From Cercis canadensis (lineage: Eukaryota; Streptophyta; Magnoliopsida; Fabales; Fabaceae): a stretch of 64,000 nt of DNA. The DNA is taken from the NCBI GenBank assembly GCA_003255065.1, contig QAOA01000289.1, positions 205,364 to 269,363 on the forward strand, given 5' to 3'. Shown piece after piece: positions 1 to 12,726 of the stretch (its first letter is position 1; every line of letters begins with the position of its first letter). The notes under the pieces are model-generated. The model saw only the letters and a list, made by a program, of their open reading frames with translations, made no database searches and had not been told where the DNA came from. The position numbers were made by a program, and so were the translations under genes.

Positions 1-853
1 AGGAAGATGATGTAACATAGTCCCAACATAAAAAGGAATTATATATAATAGATATTTTAATCTTATATCCTTGTTATTATCTAATGATATATATATTTAT
101 ATTGGCGTGCATCTCAATAATTGTATTTGATGTTGACATTTCCATATTATGTGTGTGTAATATGATAGCAGATTAAATTTGAAGGAGCTATACATATAAT
201 AGAGTCTCTGTGATAAGAATTTAGAAATGAGGTTCAGTTTGTCTTAAGGTAAGTAAATTAGGTGGCAATTCACTAATACTGTTAGCTGATCAATCCAACT
301 AAACGCTACTTAATTATGATCTTATCCACTACGACACTGTTCTGTTTGTGCCAACTGTAATCACTCTTCTAACCTCTCTTATTATTGTTTGCTTCATTCT
401 GAAGCTATCGTGATGCTTTGGAACTTATTATCATTTGGAGTTTACACAATTACCCATTACTGTCTTAATGGGAATGCTTTCCCCAAAAAATTGGAAACTT
501 TCCGTCTTCAAGACAAAGCATGATCCCAACCCTTTTTTGTCTTTATTCTAACGTTGTTTAGATATTTTCTTCCTTAATAATCAAAGTTGATTTCTTTATT
601 GGAGATATTTCATCTAATGACAATGATAGCACAGAATTTTCATTCTTCCAGAAATTACAATAAACAAAGAGGATTTAAACAAGTAAAAAGCCAAAAAAGA
701 AAAATGTCACCAGAGCATGTGCAAAATTACTTCTCTGTTTCTTGCAATAGAAACTATGCATCAAAACTGTGATTTTATTGTCATTTCCGGCATAAACTTA
801 TGTACAGATATCCCTAATATACACACAAACTAAGTGCAGAAGGGTATTGAGTT
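1..853. other. Intergenic, no gene seen
   Basis: AT-rich DNA without a convincing coding frame. The final ~70 bases before the serine-rich-like gene's stop codon probably belong to its 3'UTR, because that gene reads leftward. Confidence 0.6.
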
Positions 854-1201
854 CTAAGAAACTGCAACAGCATCTCTGTTCCCATTCATGAGGCAAAACC
901 TGGTGGGCTTTGTCTGGAAATTTTTCCTCCTTTGGATATCATTGGTGGAGGGCTTAATAATTTGCAAGAGAATTTCCTTCAATGAATTAGCTTTAGGAGA
1001 CGTGGGTGACTCCCATTGGCGATGATGGTTAGAGGAAACCTGAACCACAGGTGGAGCCAGGGTCCTGACCTGGACCTTGTTCTTGTGCAAGCTGCACCGG
1101 AACGAGCCAGGGTGGGTGGTGGGTGAGCACATGCATGTACGCGGTGAAGGTGATGGATTTGTGTTGGAATTGGAAGGGGCATTTCTTCTTCTTGAGGCCA
1201 T
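854..1201 (-). CDS. Small serine-rich-like plant protein, single exon
   Basis: An uninterrupted 115-codon frame starts at ATG 1201-1199 and ends in TAG. The N-terminus is basic and Ser/Pro/Asn-rich. It is followed by the block CMCSPTTHPGSFRCSLHK (about residues 23-40), which is the hallmark of a plant family annotated as serine-rich protein-related (At1g67910/At5g25280 type, from memory). The conserved Cys and His residues hint at metal binding or a structural motif, but the molecular function is not known. The rest is low-complexity and poorly conserved, as usual in this family. No signal peptide or membrane segment is visible. The length is close to the short members (about 90-115 aa). There is no intron, and the nearest gene is 1.4 kb away. 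I am confident of the family and make no claim about biochemical role. Confidence 0.85.
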   Translation of the reverse strand: MASRRRNAPSNSNTNPSPSPRTCMCSPTTHPGSFRCSLHKNKVQVRTLAPPVVQVSSNHHRQWESPTSPKANSLKEILLQIIKPSTNDIQRRKNFQTKPTRFCLMNGNRDAVAVS

Positions 1202-2592
1202 TGAAATTGAAGAGACTCTCTTTCCTAAAATCTAATGAGGATTGAGGAAAACTAATGGGAGGCTGCAGTGGTTTAATAGAAAATCCCTTCTATTTTTGGT
1301 AAATACCTTCATGACCTTCTATTCCACTGGCTATTACTACCAAGCTACCGGGTTACTTCAGTAATTTGGATTGACTGCAGTTACTAATTTGCCCTTGTAA
1401 CTTTTTCTTTACATATATATATATATATTTTGGTGAGACAAAGCGGGGCAAAAGCCCCAGCTACAAAGGAACCCTACGGAGCAGAGAAGCCGATAAGGAG
1501 GAGTTGCAGCTCCTGTCCTAGGTCTAGCTTGCAGCCATGGTTAGCAAGCCAATCTGTACAACTGTTAGCTTATCCGAAGGAGAAAGAAAGCTTAAGTATC
1601 CAATCCAAAGAGATAAGTTTAATTATGAGAGAGATAATTTGACAAGACCTCAGTCCTTTATTGCCAATGGAGATGACTTTTTCTTCACATTTTGATGTTT
1701 GGAATGGTGGACAGTGGGTCAGAAAGTGAGCATAGAGTCCAATGAAGAGGACCTATGGTCAAATTTGGAGGACACGTTGCGTCTCTCCTACTGCCCATTT
1801 CATTTTTCTTTCCATCTTTTATTCTCGAATAGTGTCCTTTTCTTTTCTTTACCACTTGACTGGGTCCAAATTATTCACACCCCAACCGTAACAAGCTAAA
1901 CTTTAATCTGACAACTCACACACTGCAAATGCATGTATCATTTAAGGAGAATTATTTCAAATTTTAGAATTTGAAAAAAAAGTTGGAATATATACTTAAA
2001 TAATTAATTTTTTTTAATATTATTATATAACTAAAATTATCACATATATAAACAAAATAACTATATAATACCAAAAAAACATTTTAATCCTTTCATGCCG
2101 TGCTCATACTTTTCTATCATTTTTTCCAAGTTTTAAAATTTGGGAATATTTTTTATCATCATTTATTTATCTATGTAGTCGAAACCTCGTGCACATGTAG
2201 GCAATTTCTGAGAGGAGCTTTTATTTATTCGAGTACCTGCGTTCATCAATACAGCTAATGAAATATATGACAGAGAAGAATCCAACATGATCGTCAGTTT
2301 CTCATTTTTCCTACACTCTGCAACTTTCATGCATGAGATGTGATCGCTAAACAGAAGAAGGGGACATTTAAATAGGTATTTTGAGATTGGGCATAGGACA
2401 AAAATCATGTCAACAACGTTAATACTATTCCTCATAGTATCAGTTTCCATACATCAACATCTAGTGTAAGTATAGGTACTAATAAGAGATATAAATAACT
2501 CTACATCACAAATAATAACATAACCTGATGAGGGACATAACCTACGATAGATGAGCTCCAATGTACATGACGAGTTCCAAGTGCGAGCATGT
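1202..2592. other. Intergenic with one MITE-like repeat
   Basis: It holds the promoter side of the serine-rich-like gene, a GC-richer stretch at about 1437-1560 that I cannot assign to any family, and an AT-rich inverted-repeat element at about 1954-2148. No gene is supported. Confidence 0.55.
1954..2148. mobile_element. Short AT-rich MITE-like element with ~33-bp inverted ends
   Basis: The left end (1954-1985, ATTTCAAATTTTAG...) and the reverse complement of the right end (about 2115-2148, ATTCCCAAATTTTAA...) align over about 33 bases with a few mismatches. The interior motif around 2042-2095 (ACATATATAAA...) recurs near 23258-23315 and 42130-42192, so this is a dispersed family. No clean target-site duplication is visible, so the superfamily is not assigned. 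Confidence 0.5.
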
Positions 2593-5500
2593 TTACGGGG
2601 CTTTTTCTGCGCCTCTAGGCATGTGGTGTTTGGTGTAAACACGATGCCGGCGCTCTCTTGCATAGATAACCCAAAAGATCAAAGACAGCATTACAGCAGC
2701 AGATACCATAACTAATCCAACATAAATCCATTCACTATACTTCCGCAAGCCAGGACAATGGTCATTGCTGATGTCTGTGAATGTTTTCCGGACAAAAGTG
2801 CAGTCTTGTAGATCCACCAAGAATGGACCATAATGATGCAAACCATAGCTGACATTAACTGCAGCTGTCATTTGCCCATATACGGTGGGGGTCATCCGGC
2901 CAGGCGTACTACAAATGCCTGATGATGAAACCTGACAAGTATATTTCTTCCACACCTGCTTGAAACAAAAACTATGAGTTATAAGCATGCATTTTGGATG
3001 GAAAATGAAGATGTAAAAGCGATTATCTATGCTCAAAGAAAATAAGAAGCAAATGTCTGGCCAGGCCACTGAATTTTTAGACATGAATTTCTCGGTGCAT
3101 TCCATTGTTATCATACAGATTCAGGTTTCAAAAACTTAAAATGGTCTTCACCTCTGTAGCATTGTCCAAGGTCACTTCCCCAGCTACACATGCTCGATCT
3201 GTGAGATCAGAGTTAAAGGGATTGCAGAGAGCAGGCATGAGAGGTCCTGATTGGTTGTAATACAAGATTCCAGCAGCGGGTGGCAAATTTCTATTTGAGA
3301 CATTGGCAATGATGGCATCAACCATGTTAACTAGTTTGTATGTCACATCCTTGGTTCGTAACAAAGTTTCCTGGGCAGTCGCATTATCCACGCATGGAAG
3401 AATATCATCCAAGGCTGTGTGAGCAGTAGGGTTCTGAACCCATTCATCCATGGCAACACAAGTATCTGCAACCACACTAGCGAAAATATGAAATAAAGTA
3501 AGTTCTCCATATTATACATGCAGCATAAGTGATGGTAGCAGCCATGAACTTCATCAAATTATATAAATAACATTGTTAATGAGTATTTTTATATCATAAA
3601 TTAGAAGCTTTTCAAAGTCCTAAACAAATAAAGCGTCAATAAGAAGTAACTAGTTTTTTATATTCTTAATTATTCTGTTGGAAGAATTTTGTTTTTTTGT
3701 TTGAAAATAAAACATGAATTAACAAGATAGAACGTGTGGGATCATCCACGAAAATAAGCTAATTTCATAAAAAAATCACAATGGAACACATCTGACACAT
3801 CATCAAATAATTGTTTTGCTTTTACTTTTTCTTAAACAATGATCAGCACTTAAGCCTAAACCTCCACCACCAAACTAATATCTCTCCATAACAAAAGGAA
3901 ATTAGTAAGAATCAACAACATCAAACAACAAATCTAAGAACAGACTCCTTAATTTCTCACTTTTTTTCAGATATCACACTGAAGAATGCAGTCTACATAG
4001 TGTTGAATTTCATTCTAAAAGTCTTTTGAATCACAAAGCTGTGTGTTTATTCCATGACATTAAAAAATGAGTTGAAGACCTGGAGTTTCAATTAAGTATT
4101 TTTTCAGTCCCATAGGCTCTGTTTCCTTTACGACAGAATACGTTTTCTAAAAAACATAAAGCTACAATGGGTGAAAAATTGCTTTTTTAAATTGAGAAGA
4201 CACATAAATAAACTGATCCAAATATTCATGTCAATACCAATAAGAATTTTACGGATGGTTCTTACTATGATGCAGCTGTTCGTATATCTCCCAAGGAATC
4301 TATTTCCTAGTTAAAAGAGAAAATGAAGCAGAAGGGAAGTTCAATGATAAAATCATAAGGACGAACTGCATCTGCATAGGACTGAAAAATAAACCACAGC
4401 TCATAGTTATACATTTTCTTTCATCATTCTTCACCAAAAGGTGTCATCAAAGCCCCCTATTAAAATCAAATTCTTAGACTACAGCACATTAAAGTAACAG
4501 AGGCCCCGGAGTTTATCCCTAGAAGTTGAAGAACACATTAACCCGTACTACTTCTACACAAGGATATATCCATAATGACATTAAGGTGAAAATTACAATA
4601 AATTTAATAAGAATGTTCCATGCAAACAGGAACTTACTTATGAAGAAAGAGAAATACACCACAGAGAATAAATGTTCCCGCAACAAGAACCCATCCCAAA
4701 ATTACCAAGCTGCAACCATAAGAAGCATGTCATTTACATTTTAAAATCAAACAACCCAGAAGGGTAAAAATCAATCTCAATGAATATCACTTACAAGTAA
4801 ACAAGATACTGCATCCCAAAAACGGAAAACACTGCAAAATGTGTCCACCACAACAACACAAGCATATCAGATAAGATTCTGATAAACCCTCAGCATAGCG
4901 CAAGAAAACAAAAGAAAACTTACAGAATCCGAGAAATGTAAGAAAGAGCATAATGGCAGCAACAATAATAAGAGACAGTCTCCTGCAGAGCACAACAAAT
5001 GAGCATAATTTAAAAGATATTTCAAACACCAAATTAGGATTACAGGCTTCATGCTTACATTTCATCTATGCCCTCTTGTATCTTCTTGGAATTATCTTCC
5101 GTTTTACTAGAAAGAGTGGCAGCAGAAGAGTTGATTTTTGTTTTAACATTGTCGATGTTCCGCTGAACATCTGCTGGCAGAAAAACTGCATCAACTCCAA
5201 TATGCTTAGCCGCATCAAGATAATCTGACACATTCCTGAGGTTTTCGGCAGTCAAGCCAGCCTGATTCACAACATAATTGAGTGTGTTTGAGGTGCTGCT
5301 GTGAAACTTCCCTTGACCAGTGTACAGGACAAAGCATCCAGCTCTGGCATAATTAAACAATATATATGATTAGGGATCACAAAATGCCAATTGAAACAAA
5401 ATAGCACAAGACATGATTTGTTTTGGGGAGAGAGAGAGAGAGAGAGATACATTGCCGCAAGGGTGAAGAGAATGAGGAAGATCAAGGATAAAGCATAGGC

Positions 5501-6628
5501 TGTTCTAGAATAGCCATATGGCTCTCTAGGACAACAGCAGTAACAGAGACAGATGAGTGATAAAGAAAGCCCAAAAATCACGAACCAGACTGCAGCAACA
5601 ACAAAGAAGGGAACCGCTGTAAAAACAACTGACTGCACCAAAGAAAGAAGAATTTGATGTTAGTGAAACATAATATATTTGCCAATATAGACAACTAAAA
5701 GAAAGATTAAATCTGAGTTCCAGAATGAAGCCAGCAAAAAGATAAAGGCAAATACCAGCAAAAATAAGCAACTATTGAACAAAACTAGAACCAGATGACT
5801 AATAGTATGTCTAAAATTCTAGGACCTCACATCCCACAAGAGAAAAATAAAGTGCATATACATGACCTAACTATTTTCAAAAAAATTAATTCTTTCCGCA
5901 TAAATTATTACGAAGAACCATTTAGACTAAATTGGTCAACTAAACATATTGAAATGGATTGAAAAGAAGGCTATACACAATCAATTAACCCAGACCAGAT
6001 AGTAAATTATAATCAATTTTACAAAAGATTACATTTTTCTTTTTTTCTTTTTTGGGTTGGAGAGAAACTAGAAAGAGTCAGCAAGTTGTTAGTGACTACG
6101 GAAAAAGAAAACATGCCAAAAGTATATCACCAAACAATCAAATATAATTTGAAGAAGGAAAAAAAATGATTGCAGAACCAAGATGAGATAACGAATGAAG
6201 GAAAATTACAGCAATATAATGCCCGTTGCTGATATTCCAACCACCAGTGTAAGTGTTAAAATGGTCAGTAGGGTCTTGCCGGCGAGTCCTTTCCTCAGCC
6301 AACAAGAGGTCTGACGAGTTCGCCGTGGTTTCTTTAGTCAGTAAACTCCTCGTCTTCCATAACAGCATCTCATTATACTGTCTTCTACCAACAATTTCAA
6401 CACCATCTACGAAAATGGAGACAAAAATTAACTACACATTAAAAAAAATGAAAACTTGATAATGAGGAAAAAAAAAAAGANAAAAAAAAAAAAAGAGAGA
6501 GAGAAACGGAAGGAATTACCTGGAATACGTGAAGAGTGAGAATGAGAGGTTCCAGATGTGAAAATTACAAAAAGAAAAACAGAGAAAAGAAGAAGATAAA
6601 AAGAGGGGTTTGATCTAACGCAAAACAT
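2593..6628 (-). CDS. Polytopic membrane protein, At2g12400/At2g25270 family, nine exons
   Basis: Coding exons on the minus strand are 6628-6520, 6406-6210, 5632-5451, 5343-5059, 4982-4924, 4831-4795, 4709-4638, 3476-3152 and 2955-2593. They sum to 1629 nt (542 aa), with all phases matching and GT-AG at every junction. The length fits the ~540-aa Arabidopsis relatives. Residues 1-25 are a hydrophobic signal sequence. A TGGWNIS motif (about 89-95) precedes two membrane segments at about 103-135 and 143-168. There is a soluble stretch of about 90 residues, then two more segments (about 259-312), a Cys- and N-glycosylation-rich extracytoplasmic domain (about 314-495), and a last membrane segment (498-520) with a basic tail. 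Relatives are called plasma membrane fusion or tweety-like transmembrane proteins, but no biochemical role is established to my knowledge. Intron 1 contains a single N inside poly-A. A (CT)n run directly follows the exon 3 donor. Confidence 0.88.
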
Positions 6629-8938
6629 GGTGTTTATGCTTCCTTTTCTTCTTGTTTCCCCAGAGCCTCTGTTTTTTAAGAGAGAGAGGAAGGAGAAGAG
6701 AGTGTGAGAGTGAGATTAGTGTTTTATGTTGAGCTGAGATTTTCGGCATTCCATCTTTGTGCTTCACGAAGGAACTGATGGTGGGACCCTATATACCTTG
6801 TCGGCATTTCAACCCAGTGCCGAAAATACCCTTCTCTGTTGCTTTAGAGGCCTCATAGCTGGGCAGGGAGAGAACCAGACTACTCCGTCGACATAGTGTG
6901 GAAAACTGGGCTTGGGGCTTGGGGGGTTTTAGCCAGTGTCATCTATGAGAAATTACCATTTTGTGCTCTTTTGGCAATTTTTCTGTTACTCTGGATATGG
7001 ATTTTATTTTGTTTTTGCAAATCTGATTTCTTTTTTTTTTTCTAAATTAAAAAAAGGATTTAGAAATTATTAGAGGATCTTTCTTTCTTTCTTTCCCATT
7101 GACAAATTCTTGACGCGGTTCTATTTTTTGTGTAGATTTTTCTTTCTTTTTTCCTTTTTTTGAATAAAAAATAAAAGGTAAAATATGTGATAAACTCATA
7201 TTGAATTTATCAAAAATATAAAAAGAAAAAGGTAAATTATGTTTAATAAAGAAATATAAAGAATGGGATTAGAGGGCATGGGCGGTGAATTAGAGATGGT
7301 GATGGTGATGGATGGTTGGGAAAATCTTTGTTTTTCCACCAATCAAATTATTTGTGACTTCTAAGAAATGAATCGGTGATAACTCCTTTTACCTAAACAA
7401 ACTTTACATACTTGACAAATCCCCATCCCTATCACATTTCTAACCAAATAAGTCTGAGTACAAACCAATAACTTGTTAAGAAAGAAAACAGAAAACAACT
7501 CATTTGTCATGCTAATTCCAGTAAAGCACCAAAACTTACAAACTAATAGCAAGGATACAAGCTGAATCATATCATGGAAGTGCTTCACCTAAGAAGTAAC
7601 ATGTTGACTTTCTACTCCTATTGCCATCTAATTTGAATTTTAATAATCATGCAGTGAATTAGTGTTATCAAAAGTTGTTTTTATAGAATTGTTTGGTGTT
7701 TGGGAATTGGGATAGTTCAATGGTTAAGTTTTGGGTATTTTATATATTTAAATTATTTTTGTGTTTAAATTTTTTTGAAAATAACTTAAAATTAAAAATT
7801 AAAAATAGACAACTGCATATTTTATAACCTGTAATGATAAAAAATATATATATATTTGGAAAAATATACTATACTAATAAATAGATCATCAAATTTTTAG
7901 ATACTCTTACACATTTCAAATGTTACTTTGAGAATAAGTAATGATAAAACTTATAAAGTTATTTTTGTTTTCTGAAAATAGATAAAACACTTAGATATGT
8001 TCATAAAGTGAGAGTGTTCTTGATTATTCTCTTCATGTTAAGAAGGAAATTAGCAAAAATAAAAGCTGGAGGGGTATTTTGGTAACTAAACAACTTTGCA
8101 ATAGAAGGGCATTATGGTAAATATAAAATATATAAAAGAAAAGGGGCCAGCGTGGCGTTATGGAAACAAACAAAAATCCAAGCAACCAACCACGTAGATA
8201 CAGAGTGGTAACGGGCGTATGAGTGCGTGAGATTTTGGGCCCTCTGCGTTTTTAAATTGTTTAAAAACGTGGTTACTTACCTGTTCTATAATTACACTGA
8301 TTTTTAATTAATTTTTTAAATCATATTATTTTATCAAAAACTTCACAATCCGAAGAATCCCAGTTGTCAAAGCTTTTCTATGCATCACACGTAGCGCCTC
8401 GTGTCTCACTATCTCAAGTTCTTGGTTTTGTTTGTTTATCAAGCAACCTTAACATATCATTTATTGTCTTCTTAACTATAATTTATTTAATTATTTGCAT
8501 AGTTTATGTGTTTTTTTTAATAATATTTTGAATAGTTGAAAGATGTTAGCTGTTAACATACATTCTTTAACACGTGGTATAAAATTCTATCCAAATTGGA
8601 AACTACAATGCTCTATGCCAACAAAAAATCTCCACTGGTATAAGAGAAACAAAGATGTCTAACAATTTATTAAAGAAGTCCAAATTATAAATGCTTAATT
8701 TGAATTGATGTTTCGTTAATTTGTGACCAATACCATCTTATCCCATTATCAATTTATCATGCATTTCAGGTTCTCTACTCTTTGGGGGATTTATAAGTTT
8801 ACTCCAAAAAAAAAAAAACAACATATTTTCAAATACATTTATCTACAAAAAAAAAATTCTCCCAAATTAGTAATTATAGAACTAATTAAAAAGCTGTAAG
8901 TAATTTTAGCTGATAACAACGTAAAGTAGGTTAAGTAG
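6629..8938. other. Promoter side of the membrane-protein gene and AT-rich intergenic DNA
   Basis: Bases 6629-6720 are purine-rich on the plus strand (pyrimidine-rich on the gene strand), as in many plant 5' leaders. The remainder is AT-rich with no coding frame of note. Confidence 0.5.
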
Positions 8939-9081
8939 AAATGACGTTAAACAGTGAATATACCCATAAAGTATTGCCATTTTGCTTAAGCTGGCGATAT
9001 CTTCTGTGTNAAATGACGTTAAACAGTGAATATACCCATAAAGTATTGCCATTTTGCTTAAGCTGGCGATATCTTGTGTGT
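8939..9081. repeat. 71-bp direct duplication around a single N (assembly join)
   Basis: Bases 8939-9009 and 9011-9081 are the same sequence with one mismatch, separated only by the N at 9010. The copies are best read as two overlapping contig ends that were not merged. The two open frames crossing this N are artefacts. Confidence 0.85.
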
Positions 9082-12000
9082 TACGTGGGCAGCTGTCTTT
9101 CACTTCCATTGATGAATCAATCTCTCTACGCTAACCACTGATTCATAGTTTGACACTTGGCAGCCACACTCACCCATTTTATTTTGTAAATATTTCTGCT
9201 ATATTTATTTAGAATATCTATATTCTTCTATTTAATCATATTTTCTTTGTCAAATGGATTTGAATTTAAATTCTAATTGCATCACCAATCTACGAAATCA
9301 AACGGAATTTCATAATTTAAATGTGGCCACAGTTTTAATTTATTCCTAAGTAACCGTGTGGGTTCAACAAACCAACGGTATGAAGAAAACCATGTGCATT
9401 GATTCTACATAAAGTTGGTCTTTTTTTTTTTTTTTATTAGGACATAAAGTTCTTCTTAATTGTAGGTCAAAATATTTTTAAATTTTTGGTTGGTATAAAT
9501 ATTCCTTTTCGAAGTAATAAAAAATTTGGTATTTGTCAATTAAAAAAAAAAAAAAAAACAATCGTGTAGTGCACGATAATTATGGTTCAATTATATATGT
9601 AGCATATCCACTTTTGTGGAATATGTTTGTCATCTTTACACTTTCTATTTATGTAGTCAGTTATCAATCTTTTATTGTTTTCTTTAAAATTGTTTTTGTT
9701 TTTCTAAAACACTTGTCTTTAAGATTGTTTTNTAGTCAGTTATCAATCTTTTATTGTTTTCTTTAAAATTGTTTTTGTTTTTCTGAAACACTTGTCTTTT
9801 AAGATTGTTTTTCCTAACATAATAATATCATATAGCTACATTTGTTATCACATTACAACTTTTACCTTGAAAGTAAGAAATTATTTCTCTTTTTTATTTT
9901 ATTCTTTTTGGTTTTTTAAAGTATCCTTAGACATTGTCTAAGACTAATCTTTCGATGTACAATTAGGCTATTTCCCTTTTGACTTTATAAGCAGCATACA
10001 ATTTTTACTTGTAGTATATAGAGGTGGTAGGAATTCTTCCTGGGTGCTAGGCAATGGGTGAAAGGTAGTTTAGTGAAAGCAACAACGCCATTTGTTTTAT
10101 TTACCCTTACATAGCATTAAGTATAGCATATTAATTAAACTTGTGATTTTTACTGCGGGTGTTCTTCATTAGTGCGTATCACTTTAAGATGGAGACCATA
10201 TCAATTTGAGGAAACCACGATGATGTTCTTCCATTGGACATGAAGCATTATATATTAAGTGTGGTTAGAATCTGATGAAAAAGAACAAAAATAGCATGAT
10301 GCTGCCATTGAGAAAATTAAAAAGTTTTAATGAAAGGATCAAGAATCTTGCCCTCAGAATGCATGTGAAGTGCTTTTTGTGGGAATAAAGCTAAAGCTGA
10401 AATTTGCATAGTCATGAGAATTGGACTTTTATGCATGGGATGGGCCCATGAATCAGCTACTTCATTAAAGGGAACTAGATTGTTCTTCTAATTTGTTGGC
10501 TGTAATTTATATGATATATATGAATTGATATTACACAAAACAATATGAGATTTGAGTTTTGTGGTAAATATTTAAGTGGAACTCAAATTCAAACAATTAT
10601 GTAGTTTATGATAAACCATATATCCTACCTTTTTCTTTTTCTTTTTCTTTCATTGCTTTAGAGGAAAAGAAGATGCTTTACTCGAGGAAATTAATATTTA
10701 TTTATCAAATTGGTTAATTTGATTCGTTTTAATTATCAGAATGATTTATAATTAGGGGAAGAAAAACAAACAGTGTAAGAAAGAAAAAAAGAGAAAAAGG
10801 TGTGTTATTAACCATGCGCACTGGATACACCAACCAATATTGTTTTGAGAGTGAGACAATATTAATATGAATTTGAGATAGTGGGGGAAAAGTGGATTAG
10901 ATGTTTGGAGACATTTAACTAATCATTTACTCTAAAGAATAATATTAAGAGATTAATTGGCTGCTTTCTAATGGGTGATTATGAGAGTGACGAAAACATT
11001 GTTGCCATAGATTTCAAACAATGAATGAATCAGCAAGTTTCATCTCTTGTCAATCTGCACTCACTCATGGCATGTACTATTGTCATTATAGGATGATGAT
11101 ATTGACAAATACATATGACATTACAACTTCACTTTTTTTATGGGAGGCTATATAAACAGAGTAATTTATCTTCTATGCCACTTAATCCTAATAAAATTTG
11201 AAGGTAAACTTTTATATTAGAGTACCTAACAATTTATTGGGATTTCTAATTAGTACTCATGCAAACAAAGTAGAAAGAGAGAGCACTTGAATTCAGATAA
11301 AACAAGCTGTAAAATTTACATGTATAGCTACAATTATTCTCCATTCTTCCCTCTATATTATGTGCTTCACATTTTGTCACTAAAGTAAAAAGAGAATAAA
11401 TGAAAGATCTTCAAAACTTTTGTTTTTGGTCAAAGGTAAATTAACAGTTAAAATGCTGGTCTAATGGAGCTTTCTTTTTCTTAATCATTTTTATCTTTTC
11501 CTTTTTACTTTGTGTGTATGACAAAGATTAACAAGGATTTTCGTGTTAGTGAAGCTAAACCAGGAATAGAGTCCAGCTTATATCAGACTTACTATCTGGG
11601 CCTGATCCAAAGGAGTAAGGCCCAATTCATCGAACTAGCTGGGCCTGATCCTGAGGTCAAGCAACTATTTTTTAGGAGCCCACTGATTTCAGTAGAAAAC
11701 AAATAGCTGATTTTATTGTTGAGAAATGAGAACCTTATTATATTAACAATGTCAATGACATCACTAATGCATCAATTCAACTCTCCTCAAGGAAATACTA
11801 GTGAGTAACAAAATAGCATTTGGATCTTTGAAAATCTACTTAACATATATTTTTTGGATTTATATTACAACACAAATTCAAAAGCTCTGCTTGTAAATTA
11901 TTCAAGTATTTTATCACTAAACTGTATCTAATTACTTGAAGTTTTCTCAAGATTGGGGACTTATGCGTCAATAGTTGGAAGTAATATTAGTGATCTCATA

Positions 12001-12726
12001 AAAAAAAAAGCTTATTTAAAACTCTGCAGTTACTTATATAATTGCATTTAAGAATTATACTGCTCGTATTGCTCAGTAAATTAGGGCTGAGCGGAATCAA
12101 TATTTAGTTCTACTACTTAATTACATGCACAAAATTTGTAGGTTTTATGTTGGAATCGAATAATTTATTAGTTTAAAAAACTAGAATCCTTAGGTTGCAT
12201 AGTTCACAAACATGAGGAAATTAGAGCACGCACACCTCATCATAATCATCACGGAAACACATCTTCTTTATGCTATGATTCACTTGTTTCTTGTCTATAT
12301 ATAGTAAATATTATTTCTTAAGTTAACTATGATCTCAAAGTTTCCTCATAAATAACAATATTAATTTGGATAGGTAAAAATAGAGAAAAAGCAATCATGG
12401 AAAATAGCTAGAATCACGTACGACTCATCACTAGGTTTTAGAATAGACTTATTTATTTTTTGGATTTTTGTTGGTCAAGACACAAGAATACAATACATGA
12501 CTAGGATTTAACAAATACTATCATTATTATACCATCTCATATAGAATAAACATTAAAATAATATACATAACCATAACTTGGAATTGGGAATCACGTGATG
12601 CCATTAAGACAAAACCCCCGACCAAGTGATTAATTAAACTCAAAAACCTCAATTTCGAGAGAGAGAGCATTTTGAAGAATTCATCAGTCAAAATATGATA
12701 GTCAAAAAAATGTTATAGTATTTTTT
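9082..12726. other. AT-rich intergenic region, no gene seen
   Basis: Apart from the N-flanked duplication at 9654-9811, I see only AT-rich DNA and homopolymer runs. A short frame at 11512-11706 contains two GGGCCTGATCC-type repeats but has no recognisable protein similarity. The 3'UTR of the PLATZ gene probably extends into the last ~200 bases. Confidence 0.55.
9654..9811. repeat. ~78-bp direct duplication around a single N (assembly join)
   Basis: Bases 9654-9731 and 9733-9811 both begin TAGTCAGTTATC and differ by one substitution and one T in a homopolymer. The N at 9732 lies exactly between them. Confidence 0.85.

Noticed and set aside
1437-1642. GC-richer 70-codon frame that looked like a possible organelle or retroelement insert
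   Set aside because: I could not match it to plastid, mitochondrial or reverse-transcriptase sequence on either strand.
8906-9141. Two open frames on opposite strands crossing the N at 9010, apparently with an internal amino-acid repeat
   Set aside because: The repeat is the 71-bp duplication created at an assembly join; neither frame matches any family.
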